This document shows, piece by piece, positions 1 to 11,422 of a DNA stretch of 64,000 nt; position 1 is the stretch's first letter, and each line of letters begins with the position of its first letter. Source of the DNA: Owenia fusiformis (Eukaryota; Annelida; Polychaeta; Sabellida; Oweniidae); the NCBI GenBank assembly GCA_903813345.2, contig CAIIXF020000006.1:33145524-33209523 (forward strand). Reading direction: 5' to 3'. Both the position numbers and the translations under genes were made by a program. The notes under the pieces were generated by a model. The model was given only the letters and a program-made list of their open reading frames with translations, was not told the DNA's origin and made no database searches.

Positions 1-1033
1 GGTTTTTATGTCACCACCAGAAATTGCTATAATTTCAAATTTTTTTGTGGATGGTGTTCGGTGATTGGTGTTAATCTCGGTATTCGGCATCTGTAACAAA
101 TGGTAGGAGGTGATGACATTTTGCCTGTAATGCCTTGTCATTTACTTATCACCCCCATAAAGAAAACTTTTGAAATAGGATACCATTGAGTACTGAAGGT
201 TCAAGGTTACTGAGATTTCAACATCAGTCATGTACTAATAGATATAATGTGCTTTTGGCATTTGGGTTGCACTAGGTCTAGGAGGGTCATGGTTAGTCAA
301 TGTCATATTAAAAGGTCAAGGTCATTAATTTGTTCAACCTTTTTACAGAAGCAACAAAGGATTAAGAACATTTGCTTTATTACATGTGGCCATTTTGAAT
401 TTTTCTTTGAAACTTCTATAAAACAAAATCCCAGGAAAACAGCTTTTCTATTCAACTTGATTTTGATATCTACTGCAGGGTTCTCACTATGCTTTTAGAC
501 TCCGGAGATTCTCCGGAGAGTCTACAGTGTTTTTCACGGAGTGTTATTTTATTTTACATTTGTGTCACATTATTTATGGTAAAACTATTGAGAAAATACA
601 TAAAACTGGATACAAACAAGGAACAGGAATTGTGATTAAAATAGGAAGATAATCTTGAGTAGTATTTTGGAAAGTATCCCTTTATAGGATATCTCTGATC
701 TCACATAGGGGAGGAGTAGTCGTGATACCGCGAAAAAACTGGGGTCTAAATATTTCCTGGTGAGAACCCTGTACTGTTTTTATTAGCTCCCATTGTGAGC
801 TATTGGACTATGTCAGTCCATTGTCCGTCTGTCTGTCTATCAACAATAGTGCCATATTTTAAAACTTCTGTAGATAGAATTCTCGTTTTAAGTAATTTTT
901 GTTCAATATCATTAGAGAAAAACCACTATTGACTCCTGGTTAAAAAGCTTGCCTATTTTCAAAATGGCAACCATGTCACTGTCAGTTTTGATCACTTATT
1001 TAACTTTAATTCAGCACTTTTGTTATTTTCCAG
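1..1033. other. Intron upstream of first visible exon; no gene seen
   Basis: AT-rich non-coding sequence ending in a pyrimidine-rich acceptor (ttgttattttccag) at 1033. It holds a short perfect-arm hairpin at 498-524. A degraded fragment at about 780-1000 resembles the TCCG-containing dispersed repeat family (GTCCGTCTGTCTGTC and an AAAATGGC track). The 83-codon ORF at 247-498 has no coding character. Confidence 0.6.
498..524. repeat. Short inverted repeat (hairpin) around TCCGGA
   Basis: AGACTCCGGAGA is followed almost at once by its complement TCTCCGGAGAGTCT, which carries a 2-base insertion, so the strand can fold into a hairpin of about 12 bp. It lies in the intron and no function is evident. 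Confidence 0.6.
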
Positions 1034-1768
1034 ACTATTACAACTACAAAGACAGAAGTGGGGAAGGAAGGGCTAGATGATCTTTTAGGAGGATTTACTA
1101 CAGAGCAAACTAATGGCTCAGACTCCCTTCTTAACATGTCTTCCAATGACCAAGCTGTAGACCTGCTTGGAGGAGCATTCATGGTAGAAACCACCAACAA
1201 GCAACCAGATTTACTGGCTGGTAATGTTGATATGAATACTGCAGATAGTCCCAATGCTAGTAGTCCCACAACTGCTGATTTACTCGCAGATTTTGGAAAT
1301 GGTGCAAATGTTGTTGAAACAACAACTACAAAAACTCTTGATGGTGGGGTTGAAGAGACAGTAGTCACAACAACTACAGTTTCAGATGGAAATTCAGATA
1401 TTTCAGTCACAAAAACCACCACCGAGACAACAGTTGTAGAGAGTAATTTACTCGATGATTTCAGTACCCAAGAAAGTAGTCCCATCGTAGAAAGTAGTCC
1501 CAGTACAGATATTTTTGGTGCTAATGAGGAAACAACAGTTACGACCACAACTACAGAGATTACCAAAGATCCTGTTTATGAAAACCTAGATTTTCTGGCA
1601 TCAACTGAGCCAAAACAAGATTCAACAAAATATGAAGACCTTTTGGTAGATACTCAAGCAACAGGCGAGCCTGGTATGGTTGAACTGACTGAAACACGTA
1701 CAAGTCCAGATGGTGAGGTATCCCAACAGATAGAAACTACTAGTGCAGATGATACATCAGTGACTATG
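1034..1768 (+). CDS. LIMA1-like: Exon: Thr-rich, DLL-repeat segment of the LIMA1-like protein
   Basis: 735 bases, phase 0 at both ends. Acceptor ttttccag|ACT at 1032-1033; donor ACTATG|GTATGT at 1769. It encodes 245 residues starting TITTTKTE, with no Met needed because the exon is internal. It contains at least six Leu-Leu motifs of DLL/NLL form (LDDLLGG, VDLLGGAF, PDLLAGN, ADLLADF, SNLLDDF, YEDLLVD) spaced through the exon, alternating with runs of Thr (TTTTKT, VVTTTTV, TVTTTTTE). DLL is a known clathrin and AP2-appendage binding motif in proteins such as AP180, so an endocytic link is possible but inferred. A loose repeat T-x-T-x-x-DG-x-V occurs twice (TKTLDGGV and TRTSPDGEV). The segment looks disordered with no folded domain. 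The minus-strand ORF over the same bases is a shadow of the Thr/Val codon bias. Confidence 0.85.
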
Positions 1769-2860
1769 GTATGTACCACATAAATTTTTAATTGTATCTT
1801 CGCTTGATGTAATATGTACCATATACTGTTTACTAAAGCATTTTGATTGGATGCTTTTTATATATGGTTTAATCTTTCACTCATTTAGATCCTGTACCCT
1901 CTGTAAATATAAAAGGTACATGGGATGGTCATAACTTTTTGTTATTTGTTATACATAACTTTTCTAGGTACAGCTACACCATTGCTCATATGTACGGAGT
2001 ATTTTCCAATTTACTGATTTCCTCGTTTTCAATGGCCTCTCAAATTTTAAGGAATGGAGACTTTTAAATATCTTTTCATAGACTGGCCAGGAAAAATCAA
2101 CCAAACATTCAATGAAAATGTAGAAAAAGTTGTTCAAGACATTATCTCTGCAAGATTATTATTTTGGCCATCACCTAATCTTATACCTTTCTAAGTTGCA
2201 CATTTGTTTGATGTGTGTGGAATAAGAGATTTGCTGAATGTAAAATTGCAAGTGAATAATTAACAGAATATGTCATTTAATTCTGTGATGTTACCATAAA
2301 ACATATGTTTGGTAGCACGACAAGTGACTTCAATTAAAAATGTCATTTAACTTCTATTCCATTAAAATATAATTTTTTGTCTTTACATCTAATGTGTAAC
2401 ATATTTGAAATAAATTGTGTGGATGTGATTCTCTAGTAAATCATATAGCATCTGTGACACAGAAAATCAGCCAAATCTACAATTTGAGACACCAGATCTA
2501 TGTTTTATGGACACCTATGACACAATTATAGATCATACATTTGTGAGTCAAGAACATCTGTTACACATGATCAGACATTTATATTTAAACACACCCAGTC
2601 ATTTGAATTAATACCATAGATATAACACATTAATTTTCATATCTGACGTTGTCAAATCAATCTTTGATGTAACCAAATTTGTCATCCTAAGTTGGCATTG
2701 GATGGATATATGGTACAGGTTCAAACAAGTATTTTAAGACAAGTTGTTTATTTATTTAGTTAATAAGGATTGATGTGAGATGTTTTGCTTGCTATCTAAC
2801 AGAGAGAAAAGAGGATTTTGATAACAATTTGTGTTCATAAATATTCAAGATATCATTCCA
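1769..2860. other. Intron; possible promoter region of the alternative first exon
   Basis: Non-coding AT-rich sequence between the 1034-1768 exon and the alternative first exon. The last few hundred bases would be the 5' leader and promoter of that isoform, but I see no convincing core promoter element. Confidence 0.4.
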
Positions 2861-2908
2861 TAGACTAGTTTGTTTCATATATTTTGGGGAGTATACTTAG
2901 GGATAAAG

Positions 2909-3880
2909 ATGAAGGACTTTAGATGTGTCTCAGATGCGCCCCTGCTATACAAATTCAGAAGAGACAGCAATGAAAAATCTGATGATTCAGACAGCGATGA
3001 AGTTCAACAAGAACAACTTCATAAAACATTGGAGGAATTTCATAAAAACTTAGAACATTTTGAACAATCGTCAGTTGAAACTTGTGACAATAGAAATTAT
3101 GTTCGTAACACTATTCGCCGTGTATTTTCTGATACAGCTGCAATGGAAACTAAAAGACAAACCCCCATGCAGGCAATAGACCTTGTGAAGCCCTACAGGA
3201 CTAAACCAGTGAAGAAAACAACTCTGAAAAGAATGGAGAGCTGTCCAGCTCATATGACAACCATTGGGCATGCTACAGGGAAACGTGTGTCATTGTTCAA
3301 ATCCCAATATTTAAATGGTTTACATCAGAGTGATTCCATGACAACCCCAAAGGGAAATCTTACCAATATTAACGGAACTTATGACAATCTGGAGTGTCCC
3401 TCTTGTAACCAACCATTGTGTACATCATGCAGTGAAGAAGTTCAACAATCAGAAGGTGTCAAGGAACAAGCATATGGATGTATTAGAAGACAGAACAGTA
3501 CTAGTCTTATTGAAATGTTTAACAAACATGGTGATAAAGGAGTTGGATCAGGCAGCAACAACAATAGTCAAAAAGACATTAAAGAAGACATTATTGACTT
3601 AACCAATATGGACTTAATCAAAAGGGTTGCTAGCAAAATGGAACAAAATGGGACACATAAAAATGGAATGATGAATGGTAAACATTCCTTACATGAAATC
3701 CAAAAGTCAAGACTTAGGGAAACAAGAGAACTTAAGAAAATATTTCCTACAATTGATAATGTTAAATTGTTCACATATGGAAAACATGACAAGGGAGTTG
3801 CTAGAAAAATTAGGATGGATTCTTTTGCTTTACGTAATGGTTCAAAATGTAATCTTTCTGTAAGGAGACCAGATTGTTTG
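2909..3880 (+). CDS. Alternative first coding exon (324 codons), N-terminus of a second isoform
   Basis: The open frame starts at ATG 2909 (context aaagATGa; upstream in-frame TAG at 2861) and stays open to donor gattgtttg|GTAGGT at 3881. It ends in phase 0, matching the next shared exon at 4105. An internal exon is unlikely: the only nearby acceptor (AG at 2899-2900) would give an immediate stop when joined in phase 0. The protein starts MKDFRCVSDAPLLYKF. It has an acidic Ser patch (SDDSDSDE, about residues 18-26), a Gln/Glu/His helix, basic Ser-rich stretches, a Cys cluster CPSCNQPLCTSC at about residue 162, and RRQNSTSLIEMFNKHG at about residue 191. That last segment resembles the short S-x-hydrophobic-x-E-x-F-x-K helix near the N-terminus of vertebrate EPLIN. 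No full domain recognised. Spliced onward it would give a 1521-residue isoform. Confidence 0.7.
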
Positions 3881-4104
3881 GTAGGTAACACAGTGATTTC
3901 TTGCATCATGCTTTGATATTGATACTGGTTTTGAATTCATCCTACTATAACTGAGTTTGTTCTCCTTTGTTATGAACTGCACTTAATGAAATCTAGTGGC
4001 ATTTTATATGTAATATTTATAAAAGATTTTTCAGTGCAGTTCTTTGCATCCGTTTGTTTGATAATTAAGGCATGTATCTAAAGCATGTAATAACTTCATA
4101 CTAG

Positions 4105-4497
4105 GTTACAACAACAACAACAACCACTTCCATAGCAACGGATGATGTTGAACACATTGATGACAAACAAGATATTGAAGAATCAGATATTCAGAATGAG
4201 TCAATATATGTCAATGTGGAGCCAAACCATCAGAATGAGATATTAAACCAAGATGACCCTATTCAACAGGAAGATGAGAATAAAGAGAATGTCCCCGAAG
4301 CAGAACAAGAAGAGGATGATGATACAGAATATGTCTTAGTACAGACAGATGATGGAGAATATAGGGTGCCATTAGATGTTGCTCAAAAAGAATTTGGACT
4401 TTTCATGGATGAAGGTGTTGAACAGGAACTAGGTGTTGATGAATCTGGTCAGGAATATGTCATTGAGTACATTGAAGAAGAAGATGCTCCAACGAGT
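4105..4497 (+). CDS. LIMA1-like: Exon: Thr run plus very acidic segment
   Basis: 393 bases, phase 0 to 0. Acceptor cttcatactag|GTT at 4103-4104, donor AACGAGT|GTGAGT at 4498. It encodes 131 residues: VTTTTTTTS at the start, continuing the Thr character of the preceding exon; then a Gln/Glu/Asp-rich stretch including QEDENKENVPEAEQEEDDD; then a more hydrophobic repeated pattern, EYVLVQTDDGEYRVPLDV and GQEYVIEYIEEED. No known domain. Both the upstream exon and the alternative exon at 2909 end in phase 0 and can join here. Confidence 0.82.
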
Positions 4498-4897
4498 GTG
4501 AGTTTGTTATTTGATCATCTACTTTGGGACACTGAGGTGGAGGAGTTATAATAAAAATATAATTGTTGTCATATGCTGGTGTGGGACTCTAATCTATCTT
4601 TGTTAACCCATCATAATGTCACATAATTAATATACTATTTTGCCTGGATTAGTTTGGCTATATTTATATTTAGCTTGTAGCGCATGCATGGGAATTAGGT
4701 AGAATGCATGCATAGATCAAATTGCATTTATGTAGTATTGAATGCTTTTATTTATTTTTATTTATTTGCTTTTATTTCACCCATGTATGTATTATAGATA
4801 GGTATCTTTGGTTAACCTATTAACGTCAAATAACCAGCCGTTCCAAAAAATTAATAAATGAAGAACTGGTAACCAATCATCAAAAATTATTTTCTTT

Positions 4898-5006
4898 TAC
4901 AAAGTTGTTGATTTTCTTTCTCAGAGATATTTCTTTTTCTTTTTGACGTTTCGTAGGATGTCCATCCTAATTACATTTAATGTAAAAGAAAATCAACAAC
5001 TTTGTA
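4898..5006. repeat. Foldback repeat with 22-bp arms
   Basis: ACAAAGTTGTTGATTTTCTT at 4898 pairs with the complementary AAGAAAATCAACAACTTTGT ending at 5006. The spacer is about 65 bases and contains the small palindrome GGATGTCCATCC. It is probably the remains of a short inverted-repeat transposon. Confidence 0.65.
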
Positions 5007-5110
5007 TATTACTACCAGAGAGATGAACATTCATAGAAGTATTTTCTTTTATTTCTTGTATGTGTTCGTCTCATATGCTGGTAAGAGTATACCAAAATGC
5101 AACAAAAATA

Positions 5111-6134
5111 CGAGGGTATATCATAAAGTTCTCATAATATCTCTCTAGTTTTTTTTATTTTTCAACATATTCTCATGAAATTTTCATAGAATCTGCAGTA
5201 TAGAATACTGTATTAATCTATCAAGAAATATTTGGTATAACAGAAATATTAGATAAGTAATGGTTGCCATAGTAACCGGAAATCAAGGCACCCGGGGCAA
5301 ATAAAAATAATTGAGATATAATGAGCTTTATTAACCTTGTTTACATACATAAAAACTCTCATAAATTATCAAACACATTAAAATGTTATATTGAATATGT
5401 TGTTAAATGCTTTTACTATAAAATAAATTGATCATGTGAATTGTGTGATGTCATAGGGGATGCTTACATGCTTCATTAGATGTGATACCAGACTCTGAGA
5501 ACCAAAGCTTAATTATCAGAAATGACTGAGTTAGATAATGCATAGATGCAGGGGTCATCAGAAAAATAATATTCATACTGATAAAAAGTTAAGTTTAGTT
5601 CGAAAAATCCTTTGCTCATACTTAAGATGATCTAAAACAAATATGTTGCAAAGATATCAACACAATTACACCCTATGCGTGGTCTATTATTTATTTAAGA
5701 TGAACTGAAGTGGAATCGAATTTTCTTGGAATAATTGACAAAACAGTTGTAGTGTCTGACATCACTTCTAATGAGACATTACAATCATCCATTATGAGAT
5801 CACAAAATTCACATGACCATTATAATAGTTCAAAACAGTCAAGAATACATGGTGTTTAACAATTTGATGTGTTACATAGCTTATTTGATAACTTATTATG
5901 CATTTAAACATGGTTAGTTGGGGCTATTCTTGCACGATTTTTTATTTGCCCCGGGTGCCTTGATTTCCGGTTACTATGGCAACCATTTTATAAATAATAT
6001 TTCTGTTATACCAAATATGTTTTGATAGATTAATGCAGCATTGTATACTACACATTCTGTGAAAAATTCATCAGAATATATTGAAAAATAAAAAAATTAG
6101 AGAGATATTATGAGAACTTTATGATATACCCTCG
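5111..6134. mobile_element. Non-autonomous DNA transposon (MITE) with about 200-bp terminal inverted repeats, TA target
   Basis: The left end CGAGGGTATATCATAAAGTT and the right end AACTTTATGATATACCCTCG are complementary, and the match continues inward for about 200 bases with some divergence, including the CCGGAAATCAAGGCACCCGG block at 5277 and its complement at about 5950. The element is flanked by TA on both sides (5109-5110, 6135-6136), typical of Tc1/mariner-superfamily insertion. No transposase frame is visible in the interior. Confidence 0.75.
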
Positions 6135-6699
6135 TATGTTGAAAATGCCATTACTCAGTATAATTCATTAATCTATCTAAGCTATGTATTTCCAAAAGTG
6201 AAACATCACAAAATGTATACTTGCAAATTATTGTTATTACATGTATATGCTACAACATGGAGTCACCTATTTTTAAATGATTTTTGTTAAGTCATATAAT
6301 GATAGTAAGTCAACAGTGAGGATTTTACGCTAATCCAATAGTTCAAGAAAGATTAATACTTATAGTTGTAATTTTGCTTCTCGTATGTATATTTTTGTTG
6401 CATTTTGATTAATCAAATATTAGAAAGAAGTATGGAAAAATGAAAAATTCTTCATTCAGAGAACAAAAAAAATATTCTTCTGCAATTAATTATGATTATA
6501 AAAGCTATCTGATGTGATGAGTGAACTTGAAAAATTGTATTTTAGTTTTCACGATAATAAACATTCTTAATCCTCTGCTCTACTATACCCGAACACGAGG
6601 GATCAGAATTTTCCAGCCTCATGAAAAATGGTTGTATGAAGGCTACTGTATATACTCAGGGAAAATAAAAGAGATTGTCTTTCATTGACCATGTTTATA

Positions 6700-7210
6700 G
6701 ACTTCATAAGATAGATGATGTTTACATGCTTTATTACATGTGATACTAGACTCAGAGACTCGATGATCTAAAATGTTTGATTAAGATATGCAATAGATGC
6801 AGATTTTATCAAGACAACCACATAAAATGACTATATAAAACAACTATATGGTGATATTAACAAAATCACACGCCTTGAGTCAGGTCTGGAATCAAAAAGC
6901 AGTCAAGGAGTCTCGACATCACATGAAGCATGACAAATATCCTTTGTAACATCACACAATTCACACGACCATTATAATACATAAAAACAGTTAACAGCAC
7001 ATAGTATTTAACATTTTAATCTGTTCTATAGCTTATTTGATATTTATACATGGTTAATTTTGGTCATTCTAGTAAGTTTTTGTTATTTGCCCCAGATTCC
7101 CTGATTTGGGGTTGCTATGACAACCCTTCTAATAAGACATTTCTGTAACACTAAATATTTTTTGCTGGATTAATAAGTGACTGTAAGTTGCACATTCTTT
7201 CAGAACTTTA
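6700..7210. mobile_element. Decayed partial copy of the 5111-6134 element
   Basis: Blocks in the same order as 5455-6080 recur with many substitutions: TTACATGC..ATTA.ATGTGATAC.AGACTC, then CACATGACCATTATAATA-like, then ATTTGCCCC.G..CC.TGATTT..GGTT.CTATG.CAACC, then TTTCTGT.A.AC.AAATAT. Only the interior and right part are recognisable; the left end is missing. Confidence 0.55.
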
Positions 7211-7654
7211 TATAGTTTTATATGCTAACTATTCTAATAAACATTGTAACAGCATGCACGAGTATGTAAGATGACTTTTATATATTTTGAAACAGCATGG
7301 TTTGCAAGGGTGTTTCTGGCACTGACATGTATGTGTAATTAGTTGTTATGTCTTCATGGAACAATCTTATCAATTTTGCATGAAGCATTCCTATGCATGA
7401 AACCTTTGTGCTCTATCTTTCACTCAATTCGAGCTGATTCTTACTGCAACTTAAGGAAAAATAGGATTTAGTTTTGGAAGTATGGGGAAGATATGGAAAA
7501 CTGTGCATTTTTGGATGGTAGTTGAACATTATTTTGGATGTCTATATATTCATGTGAACCTTCTGGTTTGGAAATGTTGTACAGATTTATGGTTTATTGT
7601 ATGTTAGTATGTAGAAGAATGAAAGTTAATATGATGTTTGTTTGTTCTTTGTAG

Positions 7655-7703
7655 ATTAAGGAAGCATCAACAGAACAATATGAGCATGTTACTAAGGATC
7701 AGG
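7655..7703 (+). CDS. LIMA1-like: Micro-exon (49 bases)
   Basis: Acceptor ttctttgtag|ATT at 7653-7654, donor CAGG|GTGAGT at 7704. Phase 0 in, phase 1 out. It encodes IKEASTEQYEHVTKDQ plus the first base of a Glu codon completed by the next exon. It is too short to recognise alone; the evidence is the good splice sites and the exact phase fit on both sides. Confidence 0.7.
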
Positions 7704-8262
7704 GTGAGTATAAACCCTTCTTTTGGAATTAGGTTTTATGGGAATGATTCACATGTAGACCAATTATGATATTAATATCATTTGTGTAAGAAATATTAAG
7801 ACAAGCATCGCATTTTCCCTAGTTAGATATATCTACCATGTATATAAATATTTAGACCAGTGCCACAATCACCCAAATGGGATCTAAAGAGATACACCTT
7901 ACTAGAATATTATAAAATGAGAAGTAATGTTAATATCTTTTGTACAAATTCATCATTTTGATTTTCATTGATGAAGTTTTAATTTAATAAAGGATCATTG
8001 AATATGAGTTGATTTAAATCACAAATGTCTTTTAGCTAGACTTTGAATGGTAATGGCAGCCTGAATTAGAAGATATCATGTGCATTAAATTATATACAAT
8101 TCATTGAGTCATATGCTTTATTTATTTCTACATTTAGCAGTGTATTTTGATATGGGTAATCTAACTTAGGGCAACTTGTCCATTTAATATGACCAGTCTC
8201 TGTTTTCCACTTAATGACCCCTGGATGTCAATAGATTCAGTTCATATGATTCTCTTTTGCAG

Positions 8263-8546
8263 AAGCCAGTTCAGTTGCTGAAGAGAAGCCAGTCCCAGTG
8301 GTCCAGGCAGAGATTGCTGCAGATCCTGAACCACAACTCCAGTTGCAACAACCTGAAATCCAATCCAGGGAGCCAGAGGTAGAGACAAGGGAGCCAGAGG
8401 TGCAAACAAGGGAGCCAGAGGTACAAACCAAGGAGCCAGAGAAGCCAGTTGAAAGTTTTGAAGATTCTCTCCCTGATTATGTTCCACCCAAGCGCTATGT
8501 GAAGCCAGAGGAGAGTGACAATAAGGGGCCTTCTGTGTTCATCCAG
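8263..8546 (+). CDS. LIMA1-like: Exon: Glu/Pro heptad-repeat linker
   Basis: 284 bases, phase 1 in, phase 0 out. Acceptor attctcttttgcag|AA, donor TTCATCCAG|GTTGGT. It encodes a Gln/Glu/Pro-rich start, then four tandem heptads REPEV[EQ]T / KEPEKP (nt about 8367-8450), then ESFEDSLPDYVPPKRYVKPEE. The heptads look like a 21-base DNA repeat and should be disordered or extended. An alternative donor 4 bases downstream (GTTG|GTAAAT) would break the phase with 11423, so the upstream donor is chosen. Confidence 0.8.
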
Positions 8547-8830
8547 GTTGGTAAATTGCATATAACTGACCCTCTGTCTTGCATTGAATGCTGAATATAT
8601 TGATGTTTTTAAAGACCTTGTTTGGGTGTGTGTTGCAATTTGGGAAACCTTTGACTCTGCATCTGAACTGTTCTTCTATTTTGTTTATTTTGAATGGCAT
8701 GAAATTGATGTTGATAATTGTCAAAAGTATTATTACTAGGAAATTTATCTTCATTTATTTATTTGCTTCAAAGGTTGCTGTGAATTTTCCAAACTCTTTA
8801 GCCATGGGAGTAAGTTTTCATTTTGGTGCT

Positions 8831-9437
8831 TTAAAGGAATATTCCTTGTCAGACCCTTTCTCTCTTGATATGGTAGCTATCATATATATAGTTTCCATAT
8901 TTAGCATAACATGGGAAAATGTTTTAATATGGTCAATATTGATCATTTAAAAATCTAGTGCTTATTTCCAGTGAGCTGCCATCTTTTAAGGTTTCTTGCA
9001 GGAAGTGATGTCATCAACTCTCAACTTCTATAACCTTGCCCATAACAGTATAGGAAAGTAGCACAAAATCACTTCTAGACAAGTGATAATTACTTTCTGT
9101 ACAAAAATATTTTCAGGGCTTGTCAACTTAGAATAAAAGAAGAGATTTTCAGAAGGATTAAATAAGATACAAAGTTGAAAAAAAATATTTAGCTGGTTTT
9201 GTAATTCTTAATAGCTCCTCACCTAATGCTATATGCAAAGTTGAGAGTCGATGACATCACTTCCTGTGTGAAATTTTAAAAGATGGCAGCTTACTGGAAT
9301 TGAGCATTACATTTTTAAGTGATCAAATTTGACCATATCAAAACATTTTTGCATGTTTTGCTCCACATGGCAAGCATATATATGGTTATAGCTACCATAT
9401 GAGGAGAGCGATGGTTTGGCAAGGAATATTCCTTTAA
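8831..9437. mobile_element. MITE with about 190-bp inverted repeats and TTAA target site
   Basis: Starts TTAA-AGGAATATTCCTTG and ends CAAGGAATATTCCT-TTAA. The arms continue as imperfect complements (for example GCTGCCATCTTTTAA / TTAAAAGATGGCAGC, and GAAGTGATGTCATC / GATGACATCACTTC) to a spacer of about 200 bases. TTAA at both ends is the target preference of piggyBac-type elements; that family assignment is inferred. No transposase. Confidence 0.75.
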
Positions 9438-10304
9438 TACAACATTTATAAGTTCACTGTGATTGTACTGATAGTCACCATGAAAAGCTTTATCTGTTGC
9501 AAGACTTTTAATTTCATATGCATTTATGTTAATGTATCAATTTCATTAAATAGATATTTCAATATTACGTCTACACATTTACAATTAACCAAGTGCGACA
9601 TGTTTTTTAGCCTCCAATTTATATATTTTGAATCAATACATATGTTTTAATCAGTGATAATGTTATGCATTCAATACTAGCATTTTCCTACAAAAAATAT
9701 TTGATAAGAAATTATATGAACCATTCTAAAATTGAGGCAAATTGAGACAAGGTTATTTTGGTTCATATGAATCACATTTATATATTCATGATCTAATGTT
9801 TTGTAAAAGTAATGTGAATCTTTATCAAAAGCAGATTCTACATCAAGAAAGGTTGCACAGAGGATTTTGCACACTAACCTTTTGCAACTACAGTAATCTG
9901 ATATTATAACATATATGCATATAGTCATGTTGATTTGAAACATCTTAAATTTTTCAGTGCTTCAATTCTTTTCTATAAGGTTTCAATAGATACATAGGAG
10001 GACCTCTATTTACTTGAACATTATTTATGCCTCTTAACTAAATAAGTTCAAACCTCACTGGTATTTTCAGATTGGATTGCTTGTTTTCAAGTATCAAATT
10101 GTCCTTTTGGAATATTCAGATTTCTATTATATTGATTCTGTTTGAATCATCTAGATATAATGCTTCAAACCTCCTGTTGTAGCTTTAGTGATATAACTAT
10201 TATTAAAGTTTTTTCTGGCAGCCATTTTAGAAGTTTTTATAGATAATTTTGTCATCTCCATTCTAGGAAAACTGCTCATCTGATTTCCTTCATTTTGCAC
10301 ATTT

Positions 10305-10366
10305 GGGATGACACCAATTTCGACTGTTCATTAATGGGATGGTACCAATTTCTACTGTTCATTAAC
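10305..10366. repeat. 31-bp tandem duplication, two copies
   Basis: GGGATG[AG][CT]ACCAATTTC-type units (10305-10335 and 10336-10366) each end CTGTTCATTAA, with a few substitutions between copies. Intronic. Confidence 0.7.
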
Positions 10367-11422
10367 TTTTGGGTGGCTACTTGGTGGTGTGACTTTGATT
10401 ACAACATGAGTTCAATATTTGGTTGCATTTTGAAAACAAGTTTCCATTTGATGTTTGTTACTCTCAATATTTGATGAACCATCTTTGTTGTAATATTGAA
10501 AGTTGAACTGTCATTTTACATTTCGACTACTTAGTGGAAAGCAACGAGTGATCTTGTTGATGTTTTATAGGTATATATGCCTAATCAGCAGAGAATTAAA
10601 AAGCAATGAATTCGATTAATGTCTGCTGGTTAGGACGAGATAATCAATTTATTACATTCTTATTGTCTAATATTATTTTGGAATGGAGGGATATATTATA
10701 GTGAATATTCTGTTGTAAAGCTTCGCAATTAAGTTCACTATAATTATTGTAGATAAGAGTTAAATATTATCTCTTTTAGTTTAGTTTATTTATGCAAATA
10801 CAAATCTACACAATTTGCTCTGTATGATGAAAAAATGGATTGATTCAGAATATATTAATATTATGACATCAAGTATTTGCATTCTTAAATGGATCTAGCA
10901 GAATATTTCAATTGATTCATAGTTTCAAAGACCAGTGTTTCAAAATCTTCAGCCAAAACTACAAGGAATATGAAAAATAGACTTGTATAAAAGTATTTTA
11001 AATTCTCTTAGCATGAGTTTTTTCTTAATTTCTATTTGTTGTATGTGGCAGACTGCATTGTTTCTGCCTGAATGTTGTTGAGTTAGTGTTTAGATTTATA
11101 GTTATTACATAGTAGTAGTGCATCTATCCACCCATATAAAGGACCTGCTAAAACATACACTTTATTTTCACATGCAGTTTCACATAAGTGGGTGATATTC
11201 TTAGATAATTTATGGAAGATTCAAATACATTAATATTTATTTTCTGTTTTATTTGGGGACATTTAAAGAATTTCATTCATGCATTTCAAACTGATGCAGG
11301 GTAATAAAAGTTGGTACAATCATTCAAAAAATAGTTTCAAGCAATAAACCCTGCATGTTGCAATAAAGTGTATGTGCAGTGCCCTCTATTAGTGTGAATT
11401 AACATCTTGTTTGTTAACCCAG

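Larger units (their letters stand above)
4498..7654. other. Intron filled by inverted-repeat transposon copies
   Basis: No coding sequence. Contents: a foldback at 4898-5006, a long-TIR element at 5111-6134, an outer inverted pair around it (CAAAATGCAACAAAAAT at about 5092-5108 and its complement at about 6393-6409), and a decayed second copy at about 6700-7210. The remainder is AT-rich with no recognisable feature. Confidence 0.6.
8547..11422. other. Intron with one TTAA-flanked MITE
   Basis: Non-coding. Apart from the MITE at 8831-9437 and a 31-bp tandem duplication at 10305-10366, I see only AT-rich unique sequence. ORFs at 8588-8950 and 9459-9943 fall in or next to the MITE and lack coding character. 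Confidence 0.6.

Noticed and set aside
1006-1566. Minus-strand ORF of 186 codons
   Set aside because: Complement of Thr/Ser-rich coding exon; no splice sites or features of its own.
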